A stretch of DNA of 64,000 nucleotides from the NCBI GenBank assembly GCA_030141605.1, contig JAQGDQ010000136.1, forward strand, positions 436,001-500,000. The letters are read 5' to 3'. A model generated the notes under the pieces. It had not been told where the DNA came from. It searched no databases and saw only the letters and a program-made list of their open reading frames with translations. Of the stretch, positions 38,057-51,216 are shown in pieces. The stretch is from Tubiluchus corallicola (Eukaryota; Priapulida; Priapulimorpha; Priapulimorphida; Tubiluchidae). The stretch's first letter is position 1. The number at the start of each line of letters is the position of its first letter. A program made the translations under genes and the position numbers.

Positions 38057-41000
38057 TTATACAAGAGTCGTAGGCTCATTTATTGACACGTCCTGTGGTT
38101 TTGCGTACACTTGGCGTAATTCAGCTATTACTCCTTCTAAGTATGGATTCCCGCCAAGACTTTGTATTTCTGCTAGAGCTCTATAAAAACAAACAAAGAA
38201 CTTTAAGAGCATGTTCAGTTAAACACACCAGATCTGGTTTGGAAGTATTCTGATGACAGCCTCTTCTCACATATAACAATGAAAACTAATCTTTACAGTA
38301 AACAAAAGCTGCATATGTGTAGAATTCCTGAATACATTAAATTTCTAACATAACCATCTAAAAAAAAATGTGCCAAAAAGCAACAATAAGTATAACACGG
38401 TTATTATTAGTCAGCAAGAACTACAATTTTGAAGTTTTATACGAAAAAAAATACCTTTATTGACAATAAAACAGAATAGCAAAACTACCCATCTTAGACC
38501 TTTAACTTGCAGTTCTATGAAATATAGAAGCAACTGGGTTATTATGTTGACACTTAGGTCAACCAATTTGCTGTTTATATTGAAATCACAAATAATAACA
38601 AAGCAGTTCACTTACTTATTTTCTAATTGCTCTAAAGTTGTCCTGGTGTATTCAAAAGCATTGAACTTTTCTAGTAGTTGCACACAGTATCGCTTCACTT
38701 CATTATCTTTGGTTCGCTGTCTGAGTACATCTGTTAAACTTGTTAAGGTTGCATTTAACAAACTTAATAAACATTTTAACACTGAGCTGGTTGACAAAGT
38801 CTGTGATATATATGTGCCAACAGTTGAGATACACTGGCTATCCAGAAAAGGTGATTAGAAAACAGGTAAGTATGCAACAGATAGTATGTAAAAAAATTGC
38901 CAACCTGATAAAATAATGAAGAATGATGAAACTAAGCCACATCAAATCCTACAAGTCCTGTTTATTCCGTTTCTCATACAAGCTTAACAGTATTCTGAAA
39001 AAACACTAGCTGACTGTTAAAATTGTATCGAGGGTTAACAATACCCTTACAAGTCTGCTGGTTAAATCAGATATAGCTACTCCAACTTGTGAAAACCAGC
39101 CAGATTTCCTAGAAGTCTGTATTACTAGGAAACCAGAGACATGCAAGATTATTTTGATTTATCGCCTAGAATGCTTTTCATCTCAAAAAGTTATTATGGA
39201 AAAACAAGCAGAACCTTTATTAATAGATTTAAATAACATTAAAAGGCCCATGTTTAAAACGGATGTCAACTATGTCATTGTATGACATTTTTATAATGAT
39301 CACACCCTGATAGTACATTATAAACTCTTCTTAGAAAAATTGTACCAGTAACCATGCTAAATCCCTGCTAGAAGCTCCTACCACTATTAAATAAATTAGA
39401 AAGTGTAAAGACACAGTTGACAGAGACTAGATGGTCGTTGTGAGTTAATTTAGAAGTAATTTGAATTGAAATTAGGTCAACAATTTTAATTTAAGATTGT
39501 GCATATTATAATTTTGGCTTCACATTCTTGAATTGGATATAATGTCGAAATATTGATCAAATAAACAAAAAATACACCAGATCTTACTTCAACAAGCGCA
39601 GTTCACTTACTTATTTACATGGTATAACTATAAGCTACAATGAATTGAAAACTAGCCTATACTGACAATCACCAATTGCGGGGTTGGTCTTACACCATGG
39701 GCACTATACCAGAAAAACACCAGAAGGTACTCAAGTTTATGTTGGTTCAGTGCAAATTTTAGTACAATGGTGCTAGTACTAGTATGCTATGCTTAATGTA
39801 GTGACATCTAATGACAAAAAGTGAAGCATTTAAAGCTGTTATCCCTTAAAGCTGACAATTTTGTACTAAGTTAAAATTTTTGCAAATCAAACAAAATTAA
39901 GAAACAAATTTGGTGCTTAAACTATAACTTACTCAATTTTTGAGCCCATGGGTAAAAATTTTGAACAATAAGAAATTAAGTAATAGAAATCATTTAACAA
40001 GAGATGGTTTAAAAATATGAAGATACACAAACCACAAGCACAAATGATCAATCGTCAAAATTCCTCACAGCAGTGTTACTAATAAAGGATACTCATTATT
40101 TGTGTGTTGTCTTGTTTTGTGTTAATGGCATAAATGAGCGGGAAAGAAAACTTTCCTTCAGTTAAGTCTTCACAGTAGCTCTTGTTATCAGTGTACTAAA
40201 AAAATAAAAAATAAAGTATTGTCAATAATGACAATGCCATGGCAACATTGGGTGGTCAATTTTTGAAAAAGTTTTTATATATGCTCCAATACAACCTCTG
40301 CTAGTTCAGTGAGTTTTTCCAAGAACCAAAGCAACATATGAATCATCTGTTGATTCTAAAACATGGTTAATCCACATCATTCGTGCCACTCATTTCCAAT
40401 ATTTTTTCTGCAAAACTCAAACACTGCACGTAGCAAAAACATTTGATAAATGACTCAATATTTCTTTTATGCAATTTTTCTCATGCATTAGTATTGAAAA
40501 TTGGCAAGTTATTTGAAATTTCGATCTGAAATCACTTCAAATAAAACATTGAAACAAACTTACCAAAAGACAAAAAAGTAGTTTTAATATTTTTGCTTAT
40601 TTAAAGAAGTAACCATCAGAATAATGAAGTCTACAGACAAACATTTACTACAAAAAAGACATATTTAGAGTGAATACTAACACTTGATCAAATTATAAAT
40701 CATTATGACTTACTTCTTGTGAATATAGATTCGCATAATCATCCCTGATTTGAAAGTAGAGACCTAATGTATCCAAAAGTGGCTTAAAATCACTGAAAAG
40801 ATAAATAAGAGATAGTACAGTTATCAGTGATTCAAAAGTCATCAGTCAACAGTGCTTTAAAATTACTGAAATGATCGCATATATGTGTAATCTATTAAAT
40901 ACAAATATTGAGAACCAATAGTGACAAACCTGAAAAATCTGTTAAGACATGAGGCTGGAATCAGAAGCACTACTAGTACTTAATGAGCTGCAACTTAGAA

Positions 41001-44000
41001 TCAAGCTTACATAAATAACAAGGTGTGACTGTTTCAGCACATACCCATGGAAGTAAATAAATGTGCAACAATTTTAAAACAAGGATATATTTCTACGTAA
41101 AAAATTTACAACATCCTCAATGAAGTTATTTTGCTGAATTTTTTTTCACAAACCAACCTTTTCTGGTCATTACTAAACAACTGCATGAGTCTAACTGCCA
41201 ATCCAAACAGACCACCGGTCTTCCTAATAACCATCTCTCGGTATTCTTGTTCTGATGGACAAACATATGCATCGCGCCAGTAAATATCCATTCCCTGACC
41301 CCGATGCAGCTCTAATAATTGTTCTGAAATGACAACCTATTACTTTGAGATAACCTCTCTAATAGTTCGTAGTGTAAATTATTTATGTACAATGCATTCT
41401 GCAGTTTTAAGATTAAAGTACATCACAGTGTATGTGGCAAAGGTAAGAGCTTGTTTACAAACTAGTTGCCTCACATTCCCAGAAATATGTAGTTTGTTAA
41501 CTTTCAAGTATTTCAAGTCAAAAGTAAATGTGCAATGGAATAAACTTTTTTCAAAATAGAGTCTTTTCTGATCATCCCAAGCCCAAAAGAATAAAATAAG
41601 ACTACAAGCTCAAAAACTGTTTAATGCTGTCATTTTGAAATGAAATATTCACTGAAGCAAATCACATAAACAGATTTATTTAAGATTCTGAAACTGTCTA
41701 AAATGTATATATATTTATATACTAACACGTAGTATGAATTTTCTTTAAAGTGTATTTAGATAGATACAGAGATAGACAAATAGATGTAGATAAAATTTCT
41801 TTACTTCCTATATTCTAATGCACACAATTATTATAACAACGGTATCTATCAATATATATCCACAGTAATAATAGAATTCACATCTTGCAAAACATTTTCT
41901 AAGAGCACATTTGACTGAAACTAAAGATATTGCAAGAAACCAATAATCCCACACTCAAAAACAACTTGTAACTGGAACTGAAAAATAATTGGTGAAAAAT
42001 AGGTGGAGTTTTAGAAAAACTACTTGCAGAAAACAACTTTTAACTAAAGCTGAACATGCTAGTTAAGCTGACTCAGATCAAGTAAGTTTTTATTTACCAA
42101 CTACAGTATTTACCTCTTTCCTGAAATGGATTACTACAATCAGAAAAAAGTCTTTACCTGTAAAAATTTTAGTGCAGTCTGGATGGTCAAGCGACATCAC
42201 TTTTTCCAGGCCAAGAAAATAAACGTAATTAGCTGAATTTATTGTACTAGGAACACCATAGATTTTATGTGCTACCGGAATGCCTCGTCGAAGTATGGAA
42301 TTGTCCTCTATATCATCGATTCTATAAACAATAAGTTCTGATGATTTCATTGCACTGTACAACATTACACATTAAAAGATTTACAAATAAAACACCGAAA
42401 TAAAGTATTGATTACAAAGTCAACTTCTGTTGAATATTAAAAATTAAATAAATGTGATAAGTTATTTCCAGAGCCTTCTTCTGAAATTTACCTGCCAATT
42501 ATTTGTGTACTATGTTCTGGTCCTGTGCAGACTCTGCTTTCTTCGCTATGAGCCAAATAGTAGCTTATTAATTAATTAGTTCCTCTTTACTATGGACAAG
42601 TGGCTTTAACTGATTGTAAGCTGCCTATTATGAAAATTCAGACTCGCTTCAGCCAGGTGAGTTAATAGCTCAAATTGACCGACCATGTTAAATGACACCA
42701 CAAAGTTCTGGGTTCGAATCACTGTTGACTTGCAGTTTTTCAAGCCTGCCTTTCTCCAGATTTAACTGCTGGTTATTATATGGTATATATTTCCCATTCA
42801 TTACATGAAAGTCTATTTTTTTCAGTGTTTCAAGAAAACGACATGCAGTGAATGAAATACAACAGCATAATTTGGTAGTCCAGTTTCATGATTCCTGTCA
42901 GAGAAAATCTAGACCTTGTCTAAGGTGCTTCAAAGGGGTCCAACCTGTTGTCTTCACAACATTATTATTTCAGCATAACAAAGCATTTACATGGGATGTC
43001 TGACACATATAGTTCAAAACAATTATAGTCAATGGGTCTAGCCAGTTGATAATAACAAAAACACTAAGAAAGTTTGTAGTAAATATCAATAATTTTCTTC
43101 TACAAACCAAGGTTTTACATATAAATACTATTCTTCAGAGTTCTGAAATTGAAAATATGAAAGTACAATAAAGATAATGAAATTCTATTCTTCCGCATTT
43201 TAGATTTCAGAACCACGAAGAAAGATATTTATATTTGTCAGCATTAAGTGGGATGTTTCTGCATTTCTGGTTATTGGTGGTTTCATCCAATAGCATTTAC
43301 GTCACGTTATACTGACCGGTTTTGCACAGTTACTCGGTAAGACTTTGCACAAATTCTTTTAGTGGTGCCTTGTTTGTCTGTAACTAACACTATACATATG
43401 ACAAACTACTATATCTGACTGTGAAGAAACCTTTGAAAATCTTAAAACTTGACATATGCAACAAAATTTTTACCAAGTTTAATTTAGTATAAACAAAATA
43501 AAAACTAGCCACTGTAATGGCTACTTACTGCAAAAAAAACATAAGGAATTAAACAGATGTTTATTAAACTTCTAAATCCAAATTTTGTAAAATTCCTCCT
43601 TCAACTTAAAAGGTCGAAGTCTTTGTTTTTTTGTCATTAGCCAGTCATAAGACATGCATATCATGAAACACAAAACCAGGTCTGCAACATATTTAACAGG
43701 ATCAATGTCTCTAAAATCTTATTGCACAAGACAATACCATTTCAAGTGACTAGCAAGTAATTATCCTTCCAAAATAATTTAGGTTTTAGCAAATTAAAAT
43801 TGAGAATTTGAATAAATACCTTCGAACTATAGACTTAAAGACCAATTTGCTAAGTTTTTTTAAACAACGAACTAATGGTTCGACTGTGGTTTGTTCACTT
43901 ACAACAGACTAGCATTGTGTAGCATCTGTGTTACTTCTGCAATAGTCTTGAGTTTTTCTTCTGGAATATGTAACCAATAGTTGAATGCCTAAAAATTACA

Positions 44001-44925
44001 AACAATAAAACTGCAACAATGCATTAAGAAGTCAGTAATGCTAGACTAGAAGTGAGATCAGTCCTTTTGTCATACTTTCTCTAGCTCTCAACTTTTCACT
44101 GTAATAATTTTTCCTGATCTAACTATTGAACCTTTTAGTAACTTGATTGTTCTATGATGTACAAAAACAGATAAATAAATAAAAAGATTGAAAAAATTAT
44201 TAGATAATTATGAGTCTGCAAATCTGGACACTTAAAATGCATGTTAAAAAACATGAAAATTCCATTATAGTTACTGACATATGATAGGCAGCCACTGCTA
44301 TTGTTATATGAATGAAGCAAGTCGTAATTTTGTTAATGAAATAATAACAGGAGTAATTATGAGACATTATCTTGAAAATGCCATTTATGGACTCTCATGT
44401 GAGACAAACATGGCTGCCTTCATAACATCATGTAAACTTCGTCTGCCTGCCTGCGTCATGTTCTCATTATCACACAGTTATCTAAGTTTACATGTAACAT
44501 ATAAGTATACTACTTTATAAATCAATATAGTAGAATTTATTAATTTAAAATGTATTCTAATACATATTTTGTATCAAAAATTTTATATTATCTTCGAGAT
44601 AAAAAATGTCTCACACATGCTTTTTGACATATTAATCAGCACTCCAATCCACATTCAAAATGTTATAGCACGTACATAACAGTAGCTCACAAACTTTGGT
44701 ATAAAATTCTTGCACAAATTTTTGTGCACTAGCAACTTAGTTTTTACAAACACAAAAACAAAGCCATACTTGTGAAAGCTTTGTTCGAATGTTTTTTCCT
44801 GGTATCTGGAGAATGTAATTATACGGTTCCATTATAATCAGTTCAACAGAATCCGACTTGCGAGACAAAAATTGTGGCTTGGTATCAGCGGCACAAACGT
44901 CGGCATGCCTTTTATTAGTTGCCAT
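38057..44925 (-). CDS. GGPS1: Geranylgeranyl diphosphate synthase, 8 coding exons, complete
   Basis: Isoprenyl chain-elongating enzyme that makes C20 geranylgeranyl diphosphate from farnesyl diphosphate and IPP, used for protein prenylation; cytosolic. Exons (high to low): 44925-44770, 43988-43903, 42321-42158, 41323-41158, 40792-40714, 40195-40093, 38730-38616, 38180-38057. All have GT..AG edges and phases that join, giving about 330 residues (human enzyme about 300). The first Asp-rich motif DDIED is at about residues 83-87 in [15 protein letters not shown]. The second, DDYAN, is at about 208-212 in [47 protein letters not shown] and [12 protein letters not shown] are family hallmarks. The ATG at 44925 is the first Met of the open frame; the N-terminus is about 30 residues longer than human. 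The end, [13 protein letters not shown] followed by about 27 residues, matches the family's GGNPELV region. Introns hold tRNA-like SINE remnants. Identity is very secure; only the start is open. Confidence 0.97.
42655..42750 (+). repeat. tRNA-derived SINE remnant in a GGPS1 intron
   Basis: TAGCTCAAATTGACCGACC resembles a pol III A box, and GGGTTCGAATC (about 42711) matches a B box at tRNA-like spacing. It does not fold as a full tRNA cloverleaf. Degenerate; low confidence. Confidence 0.35.
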
Positions 44926-44944
44926 ATTATCCAATTAACAAAAA

Positions 44945-45540
44945 TTACATTTTAATAAAAACACAAAAATATAATACTATATTTCTGACAAAAATGTTGC
45001 AATTAAACTTTTATCCTTCAGTTTATTTCAATTTTTAGGAAATTTTACAAAAGAAGCCCAGTTGACTGAGTGAGTCACGGATACAATAATATGGGAAATC
45101 GTCGAGATTAAAAGAAGTAAAAGCGTTTTGTGTTACTACCACGACCACGTCCTTATCTTTAAAATAAATAGTATTTTATTAGCTTGCTTAAAAATAATGT
45201 TAATAGTTTTGGCCTATAGTGCAATGGCCTCTACTGTGACAGACTTACAACCACAGCACACACAAGACCCGCAATGAAAAACTCTAGAGTTTTTTTAATG
45301 AAACGAAAATTATGATTGCATACTTGTGCGCATGTAATCTTCATTTACAGCAACAGGTTAAGTGAATTGTTTGCTCATGTATTTGGCACATGTGTTTTAA
45401 TAGTATGCCAAAGTAAGTGTGAAATGTTCTGTAGTTTGTGTAGTTACGTGTATACGATATTGTCACTTCTTGTAAAATATTATTAGATAGGCAACTTTTT
45501 TATAAATCTAGACAACTTTCAATCATCTGCAGCTTCTTAC
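44945..45540. other. GGPS1 upstream region
   Basis: Should contain the GGPS1 promoter, but no clear core element is seen. A tRNA-like A-box spot (TGGCCTATAGTGCAATGG) lies near 45211. Confidence 0.3.
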
Positions 45541-45559
45541 ATAATATTAAATAAATTAG

Positions 45560-45730
45560 GACTAACAACTCTTAAGCATAACTTATTTATTAACAGCTAA
45601 GCAAACAGTTAATCTTTGGAACTCATTGTCAGTCAAAACTAAAAAAGCAGAAACATTAGCAAAATTTAAAAAAATAATTGGAAAACACAATAAAAAGACT
45701 AGAAAATCCAATGCATCAAAGTGATAACTG
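45560..45730 (+). mobile_element. LINE remnant, RT C-terminal end (plus strand)
   Basis: The plus frame reads TAKQTVNLWNSLSVKTKKAE, then TLAKFKKIIGKHNKKTRK up to TGA. This is the W-N-S-L-P...F-K--I-K tail of CR1/L2-like reverse transcriptase. The 5' part is lost. Confidence 0.75.
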
Positions 45731-46079
45731 ATAATATTAGCTGAAATCCAAACTTTATTTGCGCCCAAATAAATTAAGGAACAGTAGGTAACAGATTCAA
45801 ATCAAAAGCGCTATGTTAGCTAGCATAAAACTGATTGTTAGAAAAGTGCACTATTTGCAAATTAACTAATTACAGTGTTCATCGTATTGAATAATTCTAG
45901 CATTGCCTAAAGTACCCAAAAGAGTAAATTAGTTTATTTGAGCAATACAATAACAATACAAGTGAGACATCAAAAAAAGGATTGAATATGTACTGATATT
46001 TGTGGTTGTCAGTTACTCTTTAGCCATTTTTATCAGGCTTCAATTTTTTACCATATAGACCTTGAAGCTACATTTTTTG

Positions 46080-46370
46080 CCTTTCGAAAGAGAGTTGGAA
46101 TGAGAATGAAAGAAAAGGACTGACAGAGTGAGACAGAAATGACAGCGAGAGAGATCGAGACAGAGGGACAACTTTAATAAAGAGAAAGAGCGAGAGAGAA
46201 GAATGAGGAGAAAGAGAGACAGAGGTAGTTAGAGAAAGGAGTAAAGAGAGATAAAGAGAAGGGGAAAGCAGGCAGAGACGAAAAATGGAAAAGGGAAAAA
46301 TAAAGAGAGAAAAGAGAGGGGGGAGGGACAGGAAGACAGACAAATAGAAAGAGGGATAAGCCAGACAGAC

Positions 46371-46425
<55 letters not shown>

Positions 46426-46440
46426 TAACAGAGAAAGAAA
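46080..46440. repeat. Purine-rich GA tract with (AG)n core
   Basis: About 360 bases almost purely A/G on the plus strand, with a pure (AG)n core at 46381-46421 and degenerate flanks. The Ser/Leu/Phe-rich minus frames across it are artefacts. Confidence 0.9.
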
Positions 46441-46769
46441 ACCTTGACACAAATAAGCATGCAAATGTAGCGAACGGCGATGTGAAAGTCAAGGCGACCA
46501 AAGCTCGCTGGGTTTGGTGACTATTTTTGAGGCCAGTACCTCACTTTGTAGAGCAACTAGAAAGTCAAAACTTCGCGGAAGGATTACGGATAACGTGCCA
46601 CTTTCCATGACGACGGTAAATATAGTGTTCTAAACGCTCTATCGTGAGAGTTGGGCAAAAAACAAAATAAACTAGTAACCCAATGCTCAGCAAATCCGCA
46701 TACCAGACTAATTAATTAAACGCTTAGATTAGTTTTGCAGGGGACAGAGTAGTGAGCTAATTGTCTGCC

Positions 46770-47190
46770 GCTCTTATAAACTCCCTTCAAGTTCTTCAAA
46801 CATTTTCCAGATGATCTTTAAAATTATTGATAGAATCAGTTGTGGCTGCTTTGAGTGGTTACTCATTCCACAAATTTACCACTCGTTGAGAAAAGGAGAA
46901 TTTCCTCACATTTAACGGGGATCTTTACTCATAAATCTTGCATGAACGCCTTAATTCTAGTGTCCGCCTTACTTATGGTAAAACAATCCTCATTGTTTAA
47001 ACTTTCAATGCATTTAAAAATCTTAAAGACCTCCAATAAGTCCCTTCGATTATGTCTGGTTTCGAATGTTGTTAGATTCAAAGCTTTCAGTTTCTGTTCA
47101 CATAACGTACCTTGCAAAACCGGTTATAATTAAACTTATAAAACCTACGTAGCACACCTTCCAAAACATTTACATTCTTCTGCATGATGA
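46770..47190 (-). mobile_element. CR1-like LINE remnant, RT C-terminal region
   Basis: The minus strand reads LKALNLTTFETRHNRRDLLE VFKIFKCIESLNNEDCFTIS, and further on VRKFSFSQRVVNLWNE in another frame. This is the classic RKALNLTTLE-RR-RGDLIEVFKI ... FSFS-RVVN-WN tail. Frameshifts and stops make it dead. Confidence 0.88.
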
Positions 47191-47890
47191 ATGATGAAGA
47201 CGATTTGATGGTGACAAATTTGTATATAATAGTGATGATATGGTGATAGTGATGGCACGGTTGGCACCCTTAAAGTCTCGGATTTTTAATTGAGCCTTAG
47301 GATTGTCATTCCAAATGTTTTTGCTTGGGACCTAGTTTATAAATGTGGACCAAGTACCACGATTCAGTAAAATTGTAGCATTGATGTGCTATGTTGTATT
47401 TGCTTTTGGCGATGTTGTTCATCATTTCTATAACTTATTCTCTCGTTTGTTGATTGCCGTTTTTATCACTGCTGTCAATTTCGATCAACAACAATGACAA
47501 AAACCACTGCAATAATGAAAGCACGATAATTGTGATAACTGATAACAGTGTTGATAAGGATGAAGACTAGAACAACAGCAAAGATAATGATGACGATGAC
47601 GAAGAGGAGGAAAGGAGACGAAGGTGAATTGAACGGATAATGTTGTTAACAGAAGCGGCCATGGTAGCTATCTTCACTGCTAATTTGGCGTTGTTGTTCT
47701 TTATTTGTTTTCTCACACGGTGACATATTTACTATGGAAAGTTTTGTTTTTGGCATCGAATGATGATCACGCTTTGATCACGCTGACTCTCATGTTGGTG
47801 ACGATGATAAGAATGATGACAGCAATGATAATGACGTCGATGGTAAATAAGGGTGACAATTATGGGTGACGACAATGATGCTGTTGTGTT
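47160..47890. repeat. Degenerate GAT/ATG-rich low-complexity DNA
   Basis: Scattered GATGATG, GATAATGATGACGATGACG and related runs at 47185-47260, 47560-47630 and 47780-47880. No gene recognised. Confidence 0.6.
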
Positions 47891-48109
47891 AACTGTAGAG
47901 ATCTTGACACTAATTCCATGGTCCTGTTGATGGAGTTTGTCCGATACCTATTACTGATCGCGGTCGCTTTCGTAGTGCGGATTGGGGCTATTAATACTTG
48001 TGAAGTAAACATTTGAGCAATGGATATTTGGGCAGTGGAGAGTTTGTCACGAACTTTGACATCAGCGAACAGAACATTTGTGAATAGATCTGACTTTCTG
48101 TTCACCTAC

Positions 48110-48450
48110 TGATTCGTCCTTCCATCTGTCCCGAAATTCTTTTCGTTCGCCTGTCTCAGTCTATCTGCGTGTCTGTACGCTAATGTCTCCATCTGTTTGA
48201 CTATTTATCTGTCCATTAATGTCTCTCTGGCTGTCTTTTTACTGTTCCCCTATCCGCGGCTAATCTAGTTATATACCCAAGTGATAAACCCATCTTCACC
48301 CATCAAACTGTCTGTCTACAGTTTTCTAATTTTGTTTATTTGACTGACGTTCATGTTACCTGTACAGTGTATGTATACCTATCAACCTATTAATTTTACA
48401 CACCTACCCAACTACTTAAACGACTACCTATACCTGCCTACTTACCCATT
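48110..48450. repeat. Degenerate CTGT/TATC tetranucleotide tract
   Basis: Repeated CTGTCT, CTATCT, CATCTGT and CTACCTA words, a decayed tetranucleotide microsatellite. A plus open frame at 48353-48712 starts inside it and is probably not a gene. Confidence 0.6.
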
Positions 48451-48737
48451 CGTCTTGGTGGTCACCAATCCATTTATTTTCCAGGCTCCGTACTGCTTAA
48501 CTCGCCATGATTATTCAACGTACTTTTCTTATTGTATGTATAACTTGCATGCACATACTTATATTATAAAGATCATACTATTCATTATAAATAGATCGAA
48601 GCATTTTATTTTTCATATCACTATTTGTATGTTTGTTTTAAATAGATCACTAACCATGATCATTAACAGTCAAGGAGAGGTTACTCATGGTTTCAGTTTG
48701 CACTTCTGTTGATGATTCAGGAGATGTGTGTTTTCAG

Positions 48738-48968
48738 GATCATTATAAGAGGTACACGAATGATGCAAAGGAATGTGATGCATGTTGAAGCACCACTGTC
48801 TGTCAACATACTGGGTGTAATGTTACAACAGCATCCAACAGCTGCAAAACATTTACCAAACACTGTGCTCCCTACTTATCCTCGGAATTGTGCCGAGTTC
48901 CAGTGAAAGAGCTAAAGTTGTCGGAGTCTGCCTCGCCTGGATTTGGCTGTAGCTTATACATATTGTGA
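48738..48968 (+). pseudogene. Cysteine-rich reading frame with one in-frame stop; possible exon or pseudogene
   Basis: After a good acceptor (TGTTTTCAG, ending 48737) the frame reads DHYKRYTNDAKECDAC, a TGA at 48786-48788, then CQHTGCNVTTASNSCKTFTK, HCAPYLSSELC and on to TGA at 48966-48968. Eight Cys lie within about 45 residues, unusual for random AT-rich DNA. A downstream ATTAAA near 49038 could end a transcript. Not recognised. It could be a terminal exon whose true start is after the stop, a pseudogene, or a sequencing error. Confidence 0.3.
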
Positions 48969-48969
48969 T

Positions 48970-51170
48970 TTTTGTGAAACTTTTTACAAGTTCGGGGAGG
49001 TAATTTTTTATGTGCCAAAATTATTATGATTCACGAATTAAATATTTGTCTTAATTAAACAACTGTGTGCTTGATTATTTGCCAAATTTGAATATTTTGA
49101 GTTGATTAATTATTATTAAACTAGATCGGTTTTAAATTGTAAACATGAATTTCCAAAGAGGGTCATAACACGCTGAGAAGTGATTAATAATAATAATTAC
49201 TATTCAAATTAGTTATGACCATTATTATCTAGCGGTTATAATTTTTACTTGGGCTGCTAATTGTCAAGTCGTTAAAAACTGTTTATGTTATTGATGTTTC
49301 GTACGTATCTACTGCAGTAAACATCATGTTGGGCAAGTTAGTAAGTGTTAACTTGTTGATGGTAGGCGCTGATATAAAGCGCTTAAAATTGTTAAAACAC
49401 CCGAAGAATTTAGGTTGAAGAGGAACAGATAACTTGCTTATAGCTCAAAGGTGTATACTTCAAAGAGCCACTTCAAGCACATAGACAAAGATTACTGACA
49501 GTTTAGGTAGAAATAATGAATCAGGATTGGTGAAAAAAAGTTCGGATACCCCAGTCCAATGCGTTTTTTCTAAAATGCTACTTTTGAAGTTGTGCTATTG
49601 CAAACAATAACTGTACTTTGTGGATAAAACGACTTTTTTTCATTATTACACACATCTTGTAATATGTTATCAATGGCAAAATATTTAGGTGTGTAGTAGA
49701 AATATTACACTATGATGTTACCATTTAAGGTTTTAGTTGACACAATTCGTCCATATCATCTTACGAACATAACGTGTTTTCATCAAAATATCGTATCAGT
49801 TAAAAAATAAATTTGCACAAACAACATATTTTATATGTCATACAACCTAGCATAATTCGCCATATACAATTATAGTATTAGTTACGTTCTATATATATAT
49901 TAATTATATAATTTTTAATTTGAATTAAATTTATTGAGTTAACAATTAACATTCACAAATACATTCAATTACTATACAGTACATATTTACTAAATATGAA
50001 TGACAAAATTACAATATGATAATTTAATGTATGGTATACCCAAATGACACGATAACAATTAAATAGTAAAATAACATAACAGTAAGACAATATAGACGTA
50101 TAGTCAATGTAATACTATTTTTAATATTATTTTATTCCGTATGCTTAATTTAAAAAAATCTCTGACGAAGTTACAAGTTAAAACTGACGCTTCCATGTCA
50201 TCATTTCCGAAGATCAATTTAATTTCTCATCATAGGTCATATTTGGAAAATTAGGAAATAGACTGTAAATTTGATCAATTAAATATTTACATTTGTTATC
50301 ATACTTTTTACAAAATAATATCACTTGTTCCTCATTTTTAATATCTAAATTATTACAATAAATACACAATCTCTGATGAACAGGTATTTCAATAGGCTTA
50401 TGATATCGTCCAGAGAATTTGAGCTGATACGTAATTTAGTAAATGCAATTTTTGCTTCTCTGGATACTGAATTACATAATAAATAATTTTCCATACAGTA
50501 ATCATTCTTTAATTTACAATAGGTTATTAATTTATTATTTTACCAGTTTACATCCATAATGATTGAATTAACGTCTTCTTTCCATTTAACAACGTAAAAT
50601 ATTTTGTAAGTTATCTTTAAGTTTTTTCCTACAATTTAAAATTGTTTATAGCAATATACAGTCATCTTGTAACGAAATAAGTAAACCGAGTAGATTTGCA
50701 TTCACCTTTACATCCTACTGCTATTGATTTTATTACGTCTTTTTAGTGGTATTACAATCCCAAGTATAAAACGTCTGCAATTTCTACACCACTTTATGAA
50801 ATTTTGTCCTGTATCATGTGTTTCTGATCACTGTACAATTACAATATTATAAAGTTTAATATTGGAAGAAGTGCGATATGTACAGGACTGTATGTCGTAT
50901 GTTGCCCTCGCATTCGGCGTTCTGTATCTTGATGTAGTACTGTTACTGCCATGTGTACGAAATAAAATGATTCATTCCTATGCTTGCATTCAAAATGATC
51001 CATATAAATACTATTAATTAAGGGCATATTCAGCCTTTTGGTAATAAATATGCTGCTTCTTGACCCACAAACTGCGGAATACTATGTGACGTTAGTATGC
51101 ACTTACACATGTGGTTTAATATCATACACGTACAATATTAGGGACAGGTCAACACAGGACTGCTAACTAT
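48970..51170. other. Upstream region of SPARC
   Basis: Very AT-rich, with AT runs near 49895-49925. It should hold the SPARC promoter and non-coding first exon, but I see no defining motif. The frame at 50839-51027 (minus) is unsupported. Confidence 0.4.
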
Positions 51171-51216
51171 GAGTTTTATTTATGCTTCTAGGTCTAGCAA
51201 CAACACTGTGCACACT

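Noticed and set aside
44923-44934. GGPS1 start three codons upstream of the ATG
   Set aside because: The upstream codon at 44932-44934 is TTG, not ATG; the first ATG is at 44925.
46068-46501. Three Ser/Leu/Phe-rich frames
   Set aside because: By-products of the GA-rich tract on the opposite strand.
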